Positions 32,026 through 44,781 of a stretch of DNA of 64,000 bases are shown piece after piece. The position numbers and the translations under genes were made by a program. The DNA is taken from assembly GCA_949752745.1 (NCBI GenBank), contig OX457027.1, forward strand, positions 86,497,094-86,561,093, in the 5' to 3' direction. This DNA comes from Protula sp. h YS-2021 (lineage: Eukaryota > Annelida > Polychaeta > Sabellida > Serpulidae). A model generated the notes under the pieces. That model did not search any database. It was not told the origin of the DNA and saw only the letters and a list, made by a program, of their open reading frames with translations. Numbering within the stretch: position 1 is the first letter of the stretch; each line of letters opens with the position of its first letter.

Positions 32026-33520
32026 ACAGTTGCTGGCTGCACTTGTTTGCGTCTTCTACCGAATAGCGGTGAGTCCATCGGACTCCTACAATCGCCTGAA
32101 TCCAGTACAGAAAAATAGATCATATTGCTTTATGACACAGAACTACTCCATAACAAGCGGTAAATTTTTCTCGGCTCTTTCAGATTATTGTCTTGTGTCA
32201 CCACTGGTCAATTTTCGGACGAACACTCCCACGGTCTTGCAGAGCCCCCCCCCCCCCGCCCTCCCGGGACTAAATGAAATGGAATGAAGTATTAACTCAT
32301 GTTATGCCATTTTAAAATGGCATTACCCAGTACGCCTTCCTCTAAAGGTTGTTCCGGGAAAGCGTTTCTTGCGCAAGTTGCCGAAACCCATTTACGAGGA
32401 GGGCGGGGGGGGAGGGGTAGCTAATTAGATTCAAGCACACAAATTTTGTTATAGAAAAAGAAAAAAAAACTTTTTGTGAAGTCATCTGAAGTCTATTATG
32501 CGCATAATTACGCTGTAATTAACAACAGATTGCTTTATTTCTTAAAAAAAAACAGTTTAAGACAAAATGATTTCATTTGTTCCCCCTGAATATTCTGCCT
32601 GATTTCTTTCCATTTATTTTCTTTCTATTCCGTTTGATCCAATGTGTCCTTCGACATTTCCTAGTTATTTTACGAGCATCGCTTGTACCCACTAGGGCTG
32701 AAGAAAGAATCTCGGCATGAAGAATAGCTGTAAAAACTTACTCGTGAATAAATATATCAATTTATTAAACAGCAGAAACAATGGCCATTCAATTAACAAC
32801 GAAAAATCGACCACACCTCTCGAAACTCGAAATTATAAGTAACATGAAATTTCAGTACGGTTTCCTAGGTCCTGTCACTTCAGTGCTCGTTATGCTGCCC
32901 ACTGGAGGAGGGGGGGGGAGGGGGAGAGGGGAGCGGGGGGGGGGATTCATCCAGCGAAGAAATCTTTACTTTTCGTTTCACTCTACCATGATAATCTTCC
33001 ATGATGGTAACTTGATTTTGGTAATTGGAAGTGTCGTAAAAATGCCGGTTTGACACTGGAAGTGAAATTTTGATGAATATAAACAAAAGGCCCGACTTTC
33101 TCTCTCTCGCCACTTCCTCCATGCACCCACACTGCGCAGCAGCAAGTTACCCGAGGAACCTGATATTGTGTGTAAGTTAGAGCAACCACAGGAACGAAGT
33201 TCACCCGTGACTCTTTGTGAACTTGGGGATTGGCAGTCAAACAAGCTACACTACCAAGCCACCAAATGGTTATTTAATTAGTTATAGTCTGCATATAATA
33301 ATTCGAATTTTCTTATGTTTTGCAGTCATTTTAACGATATGTTCAGAAGGACTTGCATACATTTGGTTTAGTTTTCGGTACTTAAATATTTGCTCCAATG
33401 TTGGTTTTTCAAACATATCATTGCACCTTAATGCCCATGCAACTTCTAGTTTTCTTTTGTGATTGAAAACCAGCATTTTCACTCTACTTTTTGAACGTTT
33501 TGAATCTAGCACGTTCAGAA
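32026..33520. other. No gene recognised; C and G runs
   Basis: It contains a C run near 32246 and G-rich runs near 32401 and 32905-32943. The missing 5' exons of the phospholipase gene could lie here or further right, but I found no PH strand motif. Confidence 0.4.
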
Positions 33521-33714
33521 ATACGCCATATAGCCCTGTAATTAGACCGCTTGTATTATATCCACCCATAATATATAACTGTAGTAGGTGAATAAGGTCG
33601 CCTGTAGAATGGCTGAAGGTGACCTTATTCCGGGATGATTTGAATTCACCTACTACAGTTATATATTATGGGTGGATATAATACAAGCGGTCTAATTACA
33701 GGGCTATGGCGTAT
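33521..33714. repeat. Long palindrome
   Basis: The left arm 33521-33599 and right arm 33621-33714 are inverted copies, for example CTGTAATTAGACCGCTTGTA against TACAAGCGGTCTAATTACAG and TAACTGTAGTAGGTGAAT against its complement. The arms are nearly perfect over about 75 bp, with small loops. The loop holds GCCTGTAGAATGGCTGAAGG. Confidence 0.9.
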
Positions 33715-34317
33715 GGGAGACAAAAATGGGCACCAGATATAATTAATTAATTATTTTTTTAGCGTGTAATTACTTGGAGGGATCAAGAGTTCATTTAATT
33801 CATTTGTAACTCGTAACTTATTTTCGTCACTAATTTTCGCAAAAACTGTTTCCTGTTCAATTCAAATAATGTGAACATGCGACAAGCAAAGAGCAAGTGC
33901 CCACTTCAATTACACGTCAAAACTGACAAACTGACTTCTTAAACGTTTATATATCTTTTACACTTCGCGTCTAGTCATTTTCACTTGAAAAGAAAAAGCT
34001 TATCTTCAGTTGTGACTGTTAAAAAATGGATTCTATAAAAAATACACTCAATATCTTTAATTATTACAGGTGGGTTTGATTCAGTTACAACATGTCGACA
34101 ACATTGTTATAACACGGGAATACTTGACTTGAGATTTACAGCACGACTCGTAATGTTTATACGCTTTCACTTCAGGTTTCTGTATAATTTTTTTTTTCGC
34201 GCTATCAAATCACTTTTTAACTGGCTGACTCGATAGCAAACACACAAAAAACACATATAACTGAGCGTGTCTCTGTGTGTAGTGAACACTTTTATGACTG
34301 CCCATCGAAGTTATATA

Positions 34318-35043
34318 CTCAACAAAAAAAGAAACGCAACTTTTTCAAATGGCTGTGATATTGTCAATACTGGACAGATAACAACAAAATTTTAGGTATA
34401 GACTCAGAATCAATAGATAATTTCATTTCTCTAAAAATTCAAAGCTACATTCTTATCGTTACGCTGTAATGTTTCCGTAAACTGAAGGTATCCGAAAAGC
34501 AGTTCACAAGCCTAATATCTCGTGTGTCCTAATAGGGTTGAATAGGGTGTGACAAGCGGATCTGTCGGTCCTGGTCTGGGGTCGTTGACCGTGGCCTGCC
34601 CGTTCTAGGACGATCGGATGTGGACCCTGTTGTATCTAATCTTATTCTCAGGCGAGTAACCGTCGATTTGTGGACGCCAAACGCCCGCGCCACGTCAGTT
34701 GCCGTTTTTCCACTTTCCAGCATGCCGATCGCACGCTCTCGCTGAATTGCGGTTAACCGTGCCATCGGTTAGGATCGTTCCAGAAAGTTCAAATTTTGTA
34801 CAACGTGCACTCTTTTCTTAAGGGTTGAGACTATGAAAAAATAATTCAATAACTCTCAGCGGTTATTTCACAATGTGCTAGACTACCAGTTTAGGTCACG
34901 TGACTGCTCGCTCCAGTTGTAAGATAGAGCGGGGAATGATTTTGACACATTGTTTGGACAATCATTTTCCAAGTAATAGAATGTACAAGAAAAGCAAAAA
35001 TTAACCCCCTCTATAGGTGTTGCGTTTCTTTTTTTTTGTTGAG
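34318..35043 (-). mobile_element. Internally deleted Tc1-like transposon
   Basis: A 726-bp element flanked by TA, with inverted termini CTCAACAAAAAAAGAAACGC and its complement, one side carrying extra A/T bases. A full Tc1 element would be about 1.3-1.6 kb, so roughly half is missing. The only coding remnant is the N-terminal DNA-binding part of the transposase. Confidence 0.88.
34529..34765 (-). pseudogene. Tc1-like transposase, N-terminal DNA-binding fragment
   Basis: 78 residues starting MARLTAIQRERAIGML, with the helix-turn-helix segment TDVARAFGVHKSTVTRL and the GRPR hinge (DRPRTGRPRSTTPDQDRQIR) of Tc1 transposases. The sequence runs to RLSHP and then a stop. The second DNA-binding helices and the DDE catalytic domain are absent, so no transposase activity is expected; the fragment could at most bind the termini. 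Confidence 0.9.
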
Positions 35044-35052
35044 TATATGCGT

Positions 35053-35072
35053 GGGGGGGGGGGGGGGGGGGG
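35053..35072 (+). repeat. 20-base poly-G run
   Basis: Pure G run just outside the Tc1 element; a complementary C run lies at about 35211-35225. Confidence 0.97.
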
Positions 35073-35329
35073 TCACTGACGTTTCAAGTGCTTACCATGT
35101 GTGACCATGACTTTTTAAAACAACCCCCAAAACGCGAAATGTGAAGTTTGAAAAAATAACAACTACCTACTTTTTTCAACCAAACGCAGAGTGATGTTCC
35201 CGCAGGAAGCCCCCCCCCCCCCCCCGCCTTGTGGGAAACGCATGGTACTGAATAAAAATTACCCAGGACCTCGCCTGGCCTCACATGCGGCGGTAACGCG
35301 AAGTGTTGAGAATTGACACTTTTTGATGC

Positions 35330-35640
35330 TGGTCTCGCTTGGGGTTGGGGCGAGGGTTGTTGTGGTCTCGCTTGGTTTTGGGGCGAGGGTTGTTGTGGTC
35401 TCGCTTGGTTTTAGGGCGAGGGTTGTTGTGGTCTCGCTTGGTTTTAGGGCGAGGGTTGTTGTGGTCTCGCTTGGTTTTAGGGCGAGGGTTGTTGTGGTCT
35501 CGTTTGGTTTTAGGGCGAGGGTTGTTGTGGTGCCGCTAGGTTTTAGGGCGAGGGTTGTTGTGGTTTCGCTTGGTTTTAGGGCGAGGGTTGTTGTGGTGCC
35601 GCATGGAGTTGGGACGAGAGTTGTAGTGCCTCGACTGTGA
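35330..35640. repeat. 33-bp minisatellite
   Basis: About nine units of the type CTCGCTTGGTTTTAGGGCG followed by AGGGTTGTTGTGGT. Because 33 is a multiple of three, long open frames (VSLGFRARVVV repeats) appear; I do not consider them genes. Confidence 0.93.
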
Positions 35641-37250
35641 TGGTGTATAATGCGTCAATAAAAATCGTACCGAAGAAACAACCTAGTGAGTTCCGTTGTT
35701 TCCTTATATGAAAAAAAAATTAGTAATTATTTATGTTCATTGTCAAAACGCAGCTGAATATAAAATTCTTAAGATTCCAAACGGTTGTTAACTTATGCTC
35801 TTTTTTAATTCAGTGAAAAACTGATCATCTTGAAACTTTGCCTACAGATGCAGAGGTAACGATCTTTCCCGCCTTAGACCACATCACCACCCTATCCCGG
35901 GTTCACCCCTCCCAAAAACTTATTAAAAAATTCAGAATAATTAAGAAAACGGAACGTTTGCGCATATCTTTGCAACATAAACAAGGCCACTCCATAACAA
36001 CCAAAAAGAGGTTTGCATTTTTATGCTGTTTTTTTTTCTTGCCCTTCGGACTGCTCATGACTTATTAGTGTGTTGAAGTGTTTGTTACAATCCACTTGAA
36101 GTTGTCAACGAGACCGTCGCCCAAACGTGAGTGAAGGAAAACATGGTCCAGGCAATTAAATTATAAACATGTAGACGACATAACATATGCCACCACCCCC
36201 GCCTCCCGCCCACCCCTATGCATACGATCACATAAGGTCAATTTGTTACACACAACATTCAGATAAGTGCCTTTTCAAGGGTTCTGATTTTTTTCTCGGC
36301 TTCACGGACGCTTTTTTTTAAACTAAACACTTCAATGTTTAGTGTTTTAGGCTGGCGTAAATCGCCATTATTCTCCCCAAGAAAACGCAAGCAGCCATTG
36401 TGAGACACTACACACTGTATTTGCGAATAACAAAGGGTGCAACTAAGTATCCGGGTTTAATTTTACTAAATAAGGAATTCAAATTTATATTGAGATAGAG
36501 AATAAAAAAAGTCAGTAAGATCTTATAACAACAAAATAACCCGTACATTTATTTAATTACAGAAATATTTAGCACATGATTGCTCACCACGAGAGGTGAA
36601 GCAAGTATAAGTCGACCCACCCAGCTAACCTCCCACAAGCTGTCGAGATGAGGTGGGGGGGGGGGGGGGGGGGGGACTTAGTCTGGAAAAATGGGGCCAC
36701 ATAGAAAAGATCGGTCGAACACAAATGCTCAGTTTTGAAATATCGCTAGTAAAACGGCAGCTCAAAAAGATCACCAAAATTAACACGGAAAATTTCGGGT
36801 AGGGGGTTATTCATGTCCAATCTGGTTATCATTTGTGACTATTTAAGCAAACCCCTGCACAAACCTAAAAATATCCCTCCCATCACCCATTTAACCAAAC
36901 CGGACACCCTTGCAAATTTCAGTTTTAATAAAAATACTTCTTTTCGCCAAATGATATATTTATGAGTACATCACACTGGGAAGTATGTGTGCGCGCACAA
37001 TTTTTGGATCGGTTTTTTTGTTCGGCGCCGAGTGCAGTTTCGAAAGAACCCGTCTGTCCCTGTTTGGGGAAACAGAAATAACCCATTTTTTAAACGACAT
37101 TTGGTCTGCTACCTCTTGATTCCTAGATATTTAGTTTGCTCAGTCACTTCGCCCCATACGGGCATTAGCCACGCACATGCAACATGTCGCACGTGAATAT
37201 CGTACCATGTACACAGCCGTATTTGATCTCACCCAAGTATTTGGCTTTGC
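35641..37250. other. No gene recognised
   Basis: AT-rich sequence with a 21-base G run at 36655-36675. No exon, element boundary or RNA gene identified. Confidence 0.45.
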
Positions 37251-37329
37251 CCATTGACTCTAGTTCACACTGAGTTAACCAACTCGCTCGGCCCTACAAA
37301 AATATTGAGCTTACTCACACACTCGACCC

Positions 37330-37615
37330 TAAACAAGTCTCGGGCTTACCCACTCACTCGACTACAAATGAGTCCTGGGCTTACCCACTCACACGACCAC
37401 ACAGAAGTCCTGGGCTTACCCACTCAATCGGCCCCATACAGACACTGGGCTTACCCACTCAATCGGCCCCATACAAGACACTGGGCTTACCCAGTCACTC
37501 GGCCCCATACAAGACACTGGGCTTACCCAGTCACTCGGCCCCATACAAGACACTGGGCTTACCCGTTCAATCGGCCCCATGAAAGACACTGAGCTCACTC
37601 ACTCACTCGACCTCA
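37330..37615. repeat. Minisatellite of about 38 bp
   Basis: Seven or so units of CACTGGGCTTACCCACTCA followed by ATCGGCCCCATACAAGA. Older, more diverged units extend left to about 37250. Confidence 0.92.
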
Positions 37616-37619
37616 CACA

Positions 37620-40525
37620 AGTTACTGAGACATTACAGTCTTTTCAAAATAACTCGACACGGATGTATGAAAACCCAAATGACTGATTGTCCTCGTAGAA
37701 TATCTAAAAATAGGTCTTATTCCAGAAAAACATGCCGTAAGTGAAACGTGTTGAATTCCTTGTTTCAAACATGACTCATCTTTCCCATTTCTAATTCACT
37801 GACATTTTTATACAGAAATTGTCACCAAAGCTGTCCAGATTTGAAACACTGTTTGTGGCACCAATAGATTTATCCCAGTGCTCTGCCTTAATTTATGCCC
37901 CCTATGCCCTGGGAAATTTTAATTTAGTTCTTCTGGTACATACTAGTACGTTTTAGTACTCACGAAAGTGGTCAATTAAGAGCAAGGGGGGGGGGGGGGG
38001 CAGGGGACTGTGTCTCGGCACTGCACTCTGCGCCGCCCCACTCCCGTTCCCTCAAAAAAGAGGACCCAAAAATTTAAACTGTGTCCACTTCGGATATAAA
38101 AGGTGTTTTTTTCAGTTCCCAGCCACAAACTCACTCCTGTAGAGCACTGTTCGTTAGAAGCCTGTGTGTCAACAGCCAGGTCAACAGTGCCAACACCCAA
38201 GTCAGGTTGCCATTAACTCTGGAATGATGTTCCACAGCGTAATTTTTAAAAATTTAAATTGGGCATTTTTGTCACTTCTATGTAACTGCGAATGGGTTTG
38301 GCTTGACCTTAGTGCACCGACGCCCACATTCACCGCCCTCGCACAATCTCGCGTAAATCTCCCACGAGACTTCAGCGGTATTTGCACACTTCAACACCTG
38401 CCCTTGCAAACCTCTGACACGACGCTGTAATCTAATCTTCTCTTGGCCTTTTTTCGTGGCCATTGGTTGCAGGACCGCACCAAAGGTTTTCACAAATAAG
38501 CAAATGATAAAAAATAAAATAAGGGGATATCAAAGTTACCGAAGTATCAATTAAAATATAATTTTTTGCGATGAAAAAAATTAGTGGTTTTGTACGGCGT
38601 TGTTATAAAACAGCTGCCCTCTGAGGAGATCTTTCTGTTATGTTTAAACACAGAGCGGATGGATCTTTTAAAAGATAGTTCCTCTATTTTATGAGTGGGT
38701 GTGCGGAGTAAAAAGATCTTATACAAAACGGGCCGAAACGAAGTAGAGGTTAACCGTTGGCCAACAACGGGCTGTACGGTCCTGCAGGTGGCTGGGATAG
38801 TATGGCAGACTCATGCTGAAGTCCTCTTCAAGTTATGCTGTTATATACAGAAGCCTGTCAGGGCGCGCGATTCTAAATTCAGCTCATTGTTAATTCCACG
38901 GAAATATATTTCAAAATTGGGGTGGGGGAGGGGGAGGGGAGTTATAAAGATGTGCCCTGCCGTGCCATTTAGTATAACTCGTAAACATCTAAGCAATCTT
39001 TTTATGATGAGCACATCTTGCTGCACACAAACTGGCCGCAGAAAACAGACATTTGCCAGTTTAGTTTCTTTGCACTAAACATAAGAAAGTGTCAAATTCT
39101 AGCGATAATATATGACAGCAAGTGTTTATACCTTTATTTAAATTTGAAGGCCACAGAAAAAAATACGTGTTTATGCTTGTGCAGCACAGAACCCCCCCAC
39201 CCCCCCTCTCTAAAAAGTGCACTTCATAAACAGGTCAATTTTGTTTCAATTTGTTCCATAGTCAAGTTTTTTTTCACCATAATGACATGACAAGACACAA
39301 GTTTAACGCGGTCACCATGTGTGCAAACTCAGGACATATCCACCATATGGTGACCACATGGCAAGAGCCTAGTGATCGAGACATTAGTGACCATCCATAA
39401 AGTGCGTTCACAACAATGACGCCCTCTTATGACGTCACCAATTAACGGTAACATTCGTGTGCGCATTAGGACAGGCTCCGCCCTCCACCTCCTCCACTAT
39501 TTTGCGTGTAAGCATTTTATGGTCGACCCCTCGCCAGGCTGGTGCCATATGCAATGTGTGATGTGACTTATTTTCTCGGCGTGCCACGTTTACAAGCGGG
39601 TTGTGCCATTTTCTCCTACTTTTTTCATGTAATTTACGAGTGTGTGTTTATGCGCGTGTGCCATAGCAATACAGTTTATTTAAGGGGCATTCAGTTGAAT
39701 TTATGTGAATTTAAAAGCAAGACTTTTTAGCTGTACCAAGAAAATCTAACCCTCCAGGCTGTACAGCTGCGAGCTCTGGGCGTATTGCTTGCTGCAACGC
39801 ACGAGTGTGTGAACAGTCAAAGGTCCACCTTTTTCAGTCACACAAATCGTGTGTCACAATATGAGTTTTTTTCGGCGGGGGGGGGGGGGGGGGGGGGTCA
39901 GTGTTAATTCCTCCCTCAATTTAGGCAGGGGCTACCACTCAACTCTATCACCCTTACTTTATTCACAGACTCCTATTTTTTTCTAATTGCATTTTATTCG
40001 TTGCATACCAAAAAGTACGTTATTTTTAAATGTGTGCCCTGTTTTTGGCCGGTGTAATCGCCATTTTGCACACAAAGTACAATCTTTTCAGTTTTGCATA
40101 ATTCCCTATCCCTAAGGTAATTTTTATTTTTCAGCAAATATTACGCACTTCAAACTTAAAACGAGAACGCAATCGGCGAAGGATATTTCAATTTTTTTAC
40201 AGAGGAATTTTCATCTTTCGCCATTTGAAGCTGTTTAAAAATGACCAGATTTCACATTCTCTAAATGCTAGAAACTAAGAAATTTCCTTTCCGCAGATAT
40301 ATTTAACAAGTTAACACCTCGTCCAAATTATTGCCTAAATATACCTTGAACAAAAGAAATCTGTGTGCGAGGTTTCAGATGCCAGGCCGTTACGAAATTT
40401 AGAGCCAACCATTTAGTGGAAGGGTGTTTTGGAATAATATTTTATATTTTATATATTATACCAGTAGCAATGGCAAAGCTGTACGGATTCTTTTCAGAAA
40501 CAATCTTAGATAACCGAAATGTTCC
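37620..40525. other. No gene recognised; poly-G runs
   Basis: G runs at about 37986-38000 and 39877-39897 (21 bases) and C runs near 39193. An open minus-strand stretch at 38278-38493 has many basic residues but no domain I recognise. Confidence 0.4.
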
Positions 40526-40700
40526 CAGTAAACATTGCGACGTTGCATCAACGCTGGATAGACGTCGCACCCGACGTCCGATCAACGTTGTTTAAAAAAG
40601 TCGGAAAAATGTTCGACGTTGGATGAACGTCGGCAATCCAACATCTAATCAACGAGGCGTGAAGGCGGCAAACGGAAGTTGAAACAACGTCTATCGGCCA
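40526..40700. repeat. Fragment of a GACGTTG-rich MITE
   Basis: It starts CCCAGTAAACATTGCGACG and continues with ATCAACGTTG and ACGTTGGATGAACGTCGG phrases. The style resembles the CCCAGCAAA elements, but no matching right terminus is seen. Confidence 0.5.
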
Positions 40701-41234
40701 ACGTGTTTAGACCTCGGGGCAATAACAGTCTGGGACCGCCATCTTGGCAGCAACACCCACAACACCCACCCTTCGGCCATCCGGTACCGCCCGATAAGCA
40801 CGAATTCGATGCCAATCTATATTCTTTTCAAAAATATGCGAAACAATTTGCGCGCTCCGGAAATTCTCATGCTTTTCGTCCTTGTTTCGTCATTCAATAT
40901 TTATAATTTATATTACTATAAAATAAATTTGGCGTCTTTTAACTGAATATTAAAGTCCGGCACAAGAAAATGATCTATTTGGCTTCAATTTTGACATTTA
41001 CAAATTTCATCTCTGAACACAAAAATGGAATTATATAAAAAGATGTGGTAACAGAGCGAGGTGTTAGCGACTTGGGTTTACACCCACCACGAACTGAATG
41101 GTTGATTTCCATGCCCAGGCAATGACGGAGATGGGGTGCACACCGTGAACACATTTGTGAAATTTGCATAAATCTAAGACACCACTGGTTTAAAAATTCC
41201 AATTCATTATCATCTTTTGCTTCAATTTTCTTAC

Positions 41235-41526
41235 CTGAATAAAATATTGCGTCCTCCTGAATTTCAATTCTTGGCCCTATAACTCGCTCGTAAATGAAAA
41301 TGCATATATAAACGGAGATGATGGTTGCCCAGCTATTAGGGATAAGTAACCATAGCAACAATATTATGGCTTCCTCAGTCACAGCGACAAAAGCTGCCAA
41401 TCTCAACCCGTTCAGTTGATAAATATCAAAAAGTAGCCCGCACCCTATAAGGTGGGCGAATGCTGCCCGGGGGTGCAGAATATACATAAAGATATCCATG
41501 AAGAAGCTTGCAATAGCAATCAGCAT
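41235..41526 (-). CDS. Probable first coding exon of an unidentified membrane protein
   Basis: It opens MLIAIASFFMDIFMYIL and holds three to four hydrophobic segments within about 85 residues (roughly 2-17, 24-36, 42-62 and 66-84), followed by ERVIGPRIEIQEDAIFYS. A strong donor, TTCAG|GTAAGA, follows at 41234, so the open frame beyond it (to 40975) is probably intron. Context before the ATG is GCCAAAATGC. I do not recognise the family and found no following exon on the left. It could also be an isolated exon of a broken gene. Confidence 0.5.
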
Positions 41527-41529
41527 TTT

Positions 41530-42435
41530 GGCGTTTGTTCAGATTTTTTTTACCGAATTTGTTGTAGTTTTATGTGTATTTCAAGTTCAGCGCGAAGAAC
41601 ATCTGTGGTTTTGCTAAAGGTCGTTTTGTACAGATGGTTAGTCACTCTTTACCTTATGACAGTTACTGTTTTGTTTCTCTCGATTTCTCTTTCTGTTAAT
41701 TCGGTAAAATAATTTTATATTTTCTTTATTCACTCCCGTTCAAGACACAGTCCTCACACACGGGACATTGTATGACTGATTGTCTAATAAGTTTAGTCAA
41801 GTGTTTTTTCTTTGATCAAATAATCACTGCGTTTAGTCCCAGTACTTGCCTTGCGCTCATTTCATCATACTTATTCTCGATCACACTATTTTAACAATTA
41901 ATGTTTATCCTCAAAAGTTCGAGAACATCCAAGGCAGGCGAAGAGATAAAACGATGCTATGGGTGTTTTTAAAATGCTAAGGTTATGTGTATTTTTTATT
42001 GTCCCTAAAGGTTTGTCTAAAACTCATAGCTTTTAGACGAGTGCCAGGAACTACTTCTAATCATCAACTTATAAATATCCACAACATATAAATCTCACTT
42101 AAATGCTACAAGTAAGGGTAATTTTCCGCCCAATCTTTTACAGTTTTTTTAAACTTCACTTGAGGCAAAAACACAAATAGTGTCCCATTAAGCACCAAAG
42201 GTATAACTTTTTGCTACATAAGTATGTGCTTTAAGCGTCGTTATATCGCGGGTTAGTGAAGTGATTCACCGAGTGTGATGTCCAATGCATGTTATCTGTA
42301 GAGAGACACTTAAGCGGGAGCAGAGATCGACATTTATAGGCCAATGTTAAGATATGCGTAGAAAACCAAAGACTTGATTCGATTATGGTAATGCTTCCTG
42401 TTTGAGACTTAATTTGGTGGTGCGTACAGTTAACT
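41530..42435. other. No gene recognised
   Basis: AT-rich sequence. Nothing beyond short open frames. Confidence 0.4.
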
Positions 42436-42439
42436 ACCA

Positions 42440-43850
42440 TCGCAATGCTGTTCGTCACACTTTTCATCGCGATGCTGTTCATTGCGGCACCTCTTCTTTG
42501 TCTCAATGGCATTCGGTGCAGCACTACTACTTTGGTTCAATGTAATTCGGTGTGACACCACTCCTTTGTCCCAATGTAATTCGGTTTGGCACCATCCCTT
42601 TGGCTCAATGTAATTCGGTTTGGCACCATCCCTCTGTCTCAATAGCATTCTGTGTGGCACTACTCCTTTGTCTCGATGCCATTCGGAGTGGCACCGCTTC
42701 TTGGGTTCAATGTAATTCGGTTCATCACTCCTTTGTCTCAATGAAATTCGGTGTGGCACCATCCCTTTGCATCAATGTAATTCAGTGTGGCACCACTCCT
42801 TCCCAGCAAACAACCGACGGCTTTTTTTCTGTTGAAAAAGGTTGGATTTTGGTCGCAACGACATCACAGCCATATTCTGAATAATTTAAGGTTGTAAAAT
42901 GGGTAGGATTACGTCACGACCTATTTCCCCAAAACCCGACTTTATTCCGACGTCGAGGCGACGTCGGTTTTCTAACGTCATTCTGACGCTGCAGTAACGA
43001 CCAAAAAGCGATGAAAATTTATTATCGCTCACCGGAAATGGAAGTCATTTTGAAAAAGAGGAAGAAAAAACGTAATTTTACAGAAAATTTTAGAATTTTG
43101 ATGGCGCGTCGGTATTTTTCCTCCTAGATTGTATAAATTTACATGGAAAATGCTTTCGTATGTATTTCACAACAGCAGTTGAATGATTAATTACCCATTA
43201 ATTATATACCTCTAGACTCTATTTTTGTAAGACGTGTCTAAGACTGGTCATTTCAAGGGGGTAAACCCGATGTCAGTTTCAGGTCGGAATCCTAAGTCGG
43301 TTCCAATTCCATATACAACCTAAAACCGATTTAATTAAGACGTCGGATTTAGGTCAGAACCCGATGTCATTCTGACGTTGAAAACCCGACGTCGATTCCA
43401 TTTCAAATACAAGCAAAACCATCACGTCAGTCCGACGTCGGAAACGTAGGGTCACAACGTCGACCCGAGGTCATTCTGACGTCTTAATGTTTGCTGGGTT
43501 GGGTTCTATGTAATTCGGTATGCTACCACTCTTTTGTCCCAATGTAATTCGGTGTAGCACCACTCCTTTGTGTCAATGCCATGGTACCATTTCGTTGTCT
43601 ACATGCCATTTCTTGTGGCATCACTTCTTTGGCTCGATACCATTCGGCGTGGCACCATTTATTTGTCTCGATGACTTTCGTTCTGGCAACAATCTTCCCT
43701 GCAATACCGTTCAATGTGGCACTACTTCTTAGCCGCGATGCCATTCATTGTCGCACTACAACTCCGTCGCGATGCCATTTGGTGTGGCACCACTCCTCCG
43801 TCGCGATACCATTCGTTTTGGCACTCCACTCCAACTGGAGTTTTCATGAA
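42440..43850. repeat. 36-39 bp minisatellite split by a MITE
   Basis: Units of the type TTTGTCTCAATGTAATTCGG plus TGTGGCACCACTCC occupy 42440-42800 and resume at 43500-43850. The array was continuous before the MITE landed at 42802. Units in the right half are more diverged. Confidence 0.9.
42802..43498. mobile_element. CCCAGCAAA MITE, copy B
   Basis: 697 bp with termini CCCAGCAAACA and TGTTTGCTGGG. Body matches copy A at 28727 through most of its length, including AAAAAGAGGAAGAAAAAACG and the CCGACGTC-type phrases. No coding frame. Confidence 0.9.
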
Positions 43851-43859
43851 ATGCTTACA

Positions 43860-44780
43860 TAAATACTTCTATTGGAAGTCACACTGCAAAGTAACGTCTC
43901 GTTTGTGTGTATGTGTTTGTTTAATTATCACTTATGCTTAGTTCGGTTTTTTACAGTTTTCTGTTTTGTTAAATAAGATTGGTAATTAACTTTTTAAACT
44001 GTACCTAGGTCCACTTATATATGTTACAGCGGATCTGTCAAATCAGAGACTTTACAAAGCCTCTGAAAGTTTCAGCGGCTTTGTAAATCGCTGGTTCACT
44101 TAGCGCTGGTTTTAGGACTCGAAAATTTGAAAAGAGCATAGGAATATGTCTATAAAACAGGCTATTTACACACCATTATTTGGTCGTTTCACTAAGATTA
44201 ATAATAAAGTATGACAAAGTATTCATTCTTTTAATTTTTGATTCATATTAATACATGTCATTCACACCATTTTATGGTTATTTCGACAAGATTAGAAAAT
44301 GTTTGTACTTCTGTTAAATTGTTAAGAGGCAGTATATACAACTTAAAGTCAATTAAAGCCAGAGATGTCTTTATTTCACAATCATAATACATAATACATT
44401 TTACCATAATATATATTGCAGTTATGTTTTAAGCAAACTGAATTGCCTCACATGAAATGAGTATTTTATTTTTTGTATAAATCATATAAATTACCGATTA
44501 CATTTTCAGATTTATCGCGAAAAACGACAATTGCAATTTTGCTGTTCCAGTAAGTTTGAAAAGAAGCTCATCACAAAGAATGAATATGTTCTTTGGTCTT
44601 ATTGTTCTATTACTGAAACCAACATATCACTAGCTTTTGTTTTGCCAAGAATCTCCGACTCCGGACCGAGTAAATATATCTTTTTAACTCTGGGCAATGG
44701 TAATTGCATTTGTGATCGTAGTTCGATAGTGTTATAGTTAAACTGTGGATGTTGGTTTGTGTGACTGCAGCTGATATTTT
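43860..44780. other. No gene recognised
   Basis: AT-rich sequence. No exon or element boundary found. Confidence 0.4.
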
Positions 44781-44781
44781 T

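Noticed and set aside
35323..35640. 105-residue repetitive protein
   Set aside because: 33-bp minisatellite; no start context, domain or flanking exon.
38278..38493. Basic open frame on the minus strand
   Set aside because: No recognisable domain, splice context or repeat support.
40975..41234. C-terminal extension of the membrane-protein frame
   Set aside because: A CAG|GTAAGA donor precedes it and the sequence after it loses protein character.
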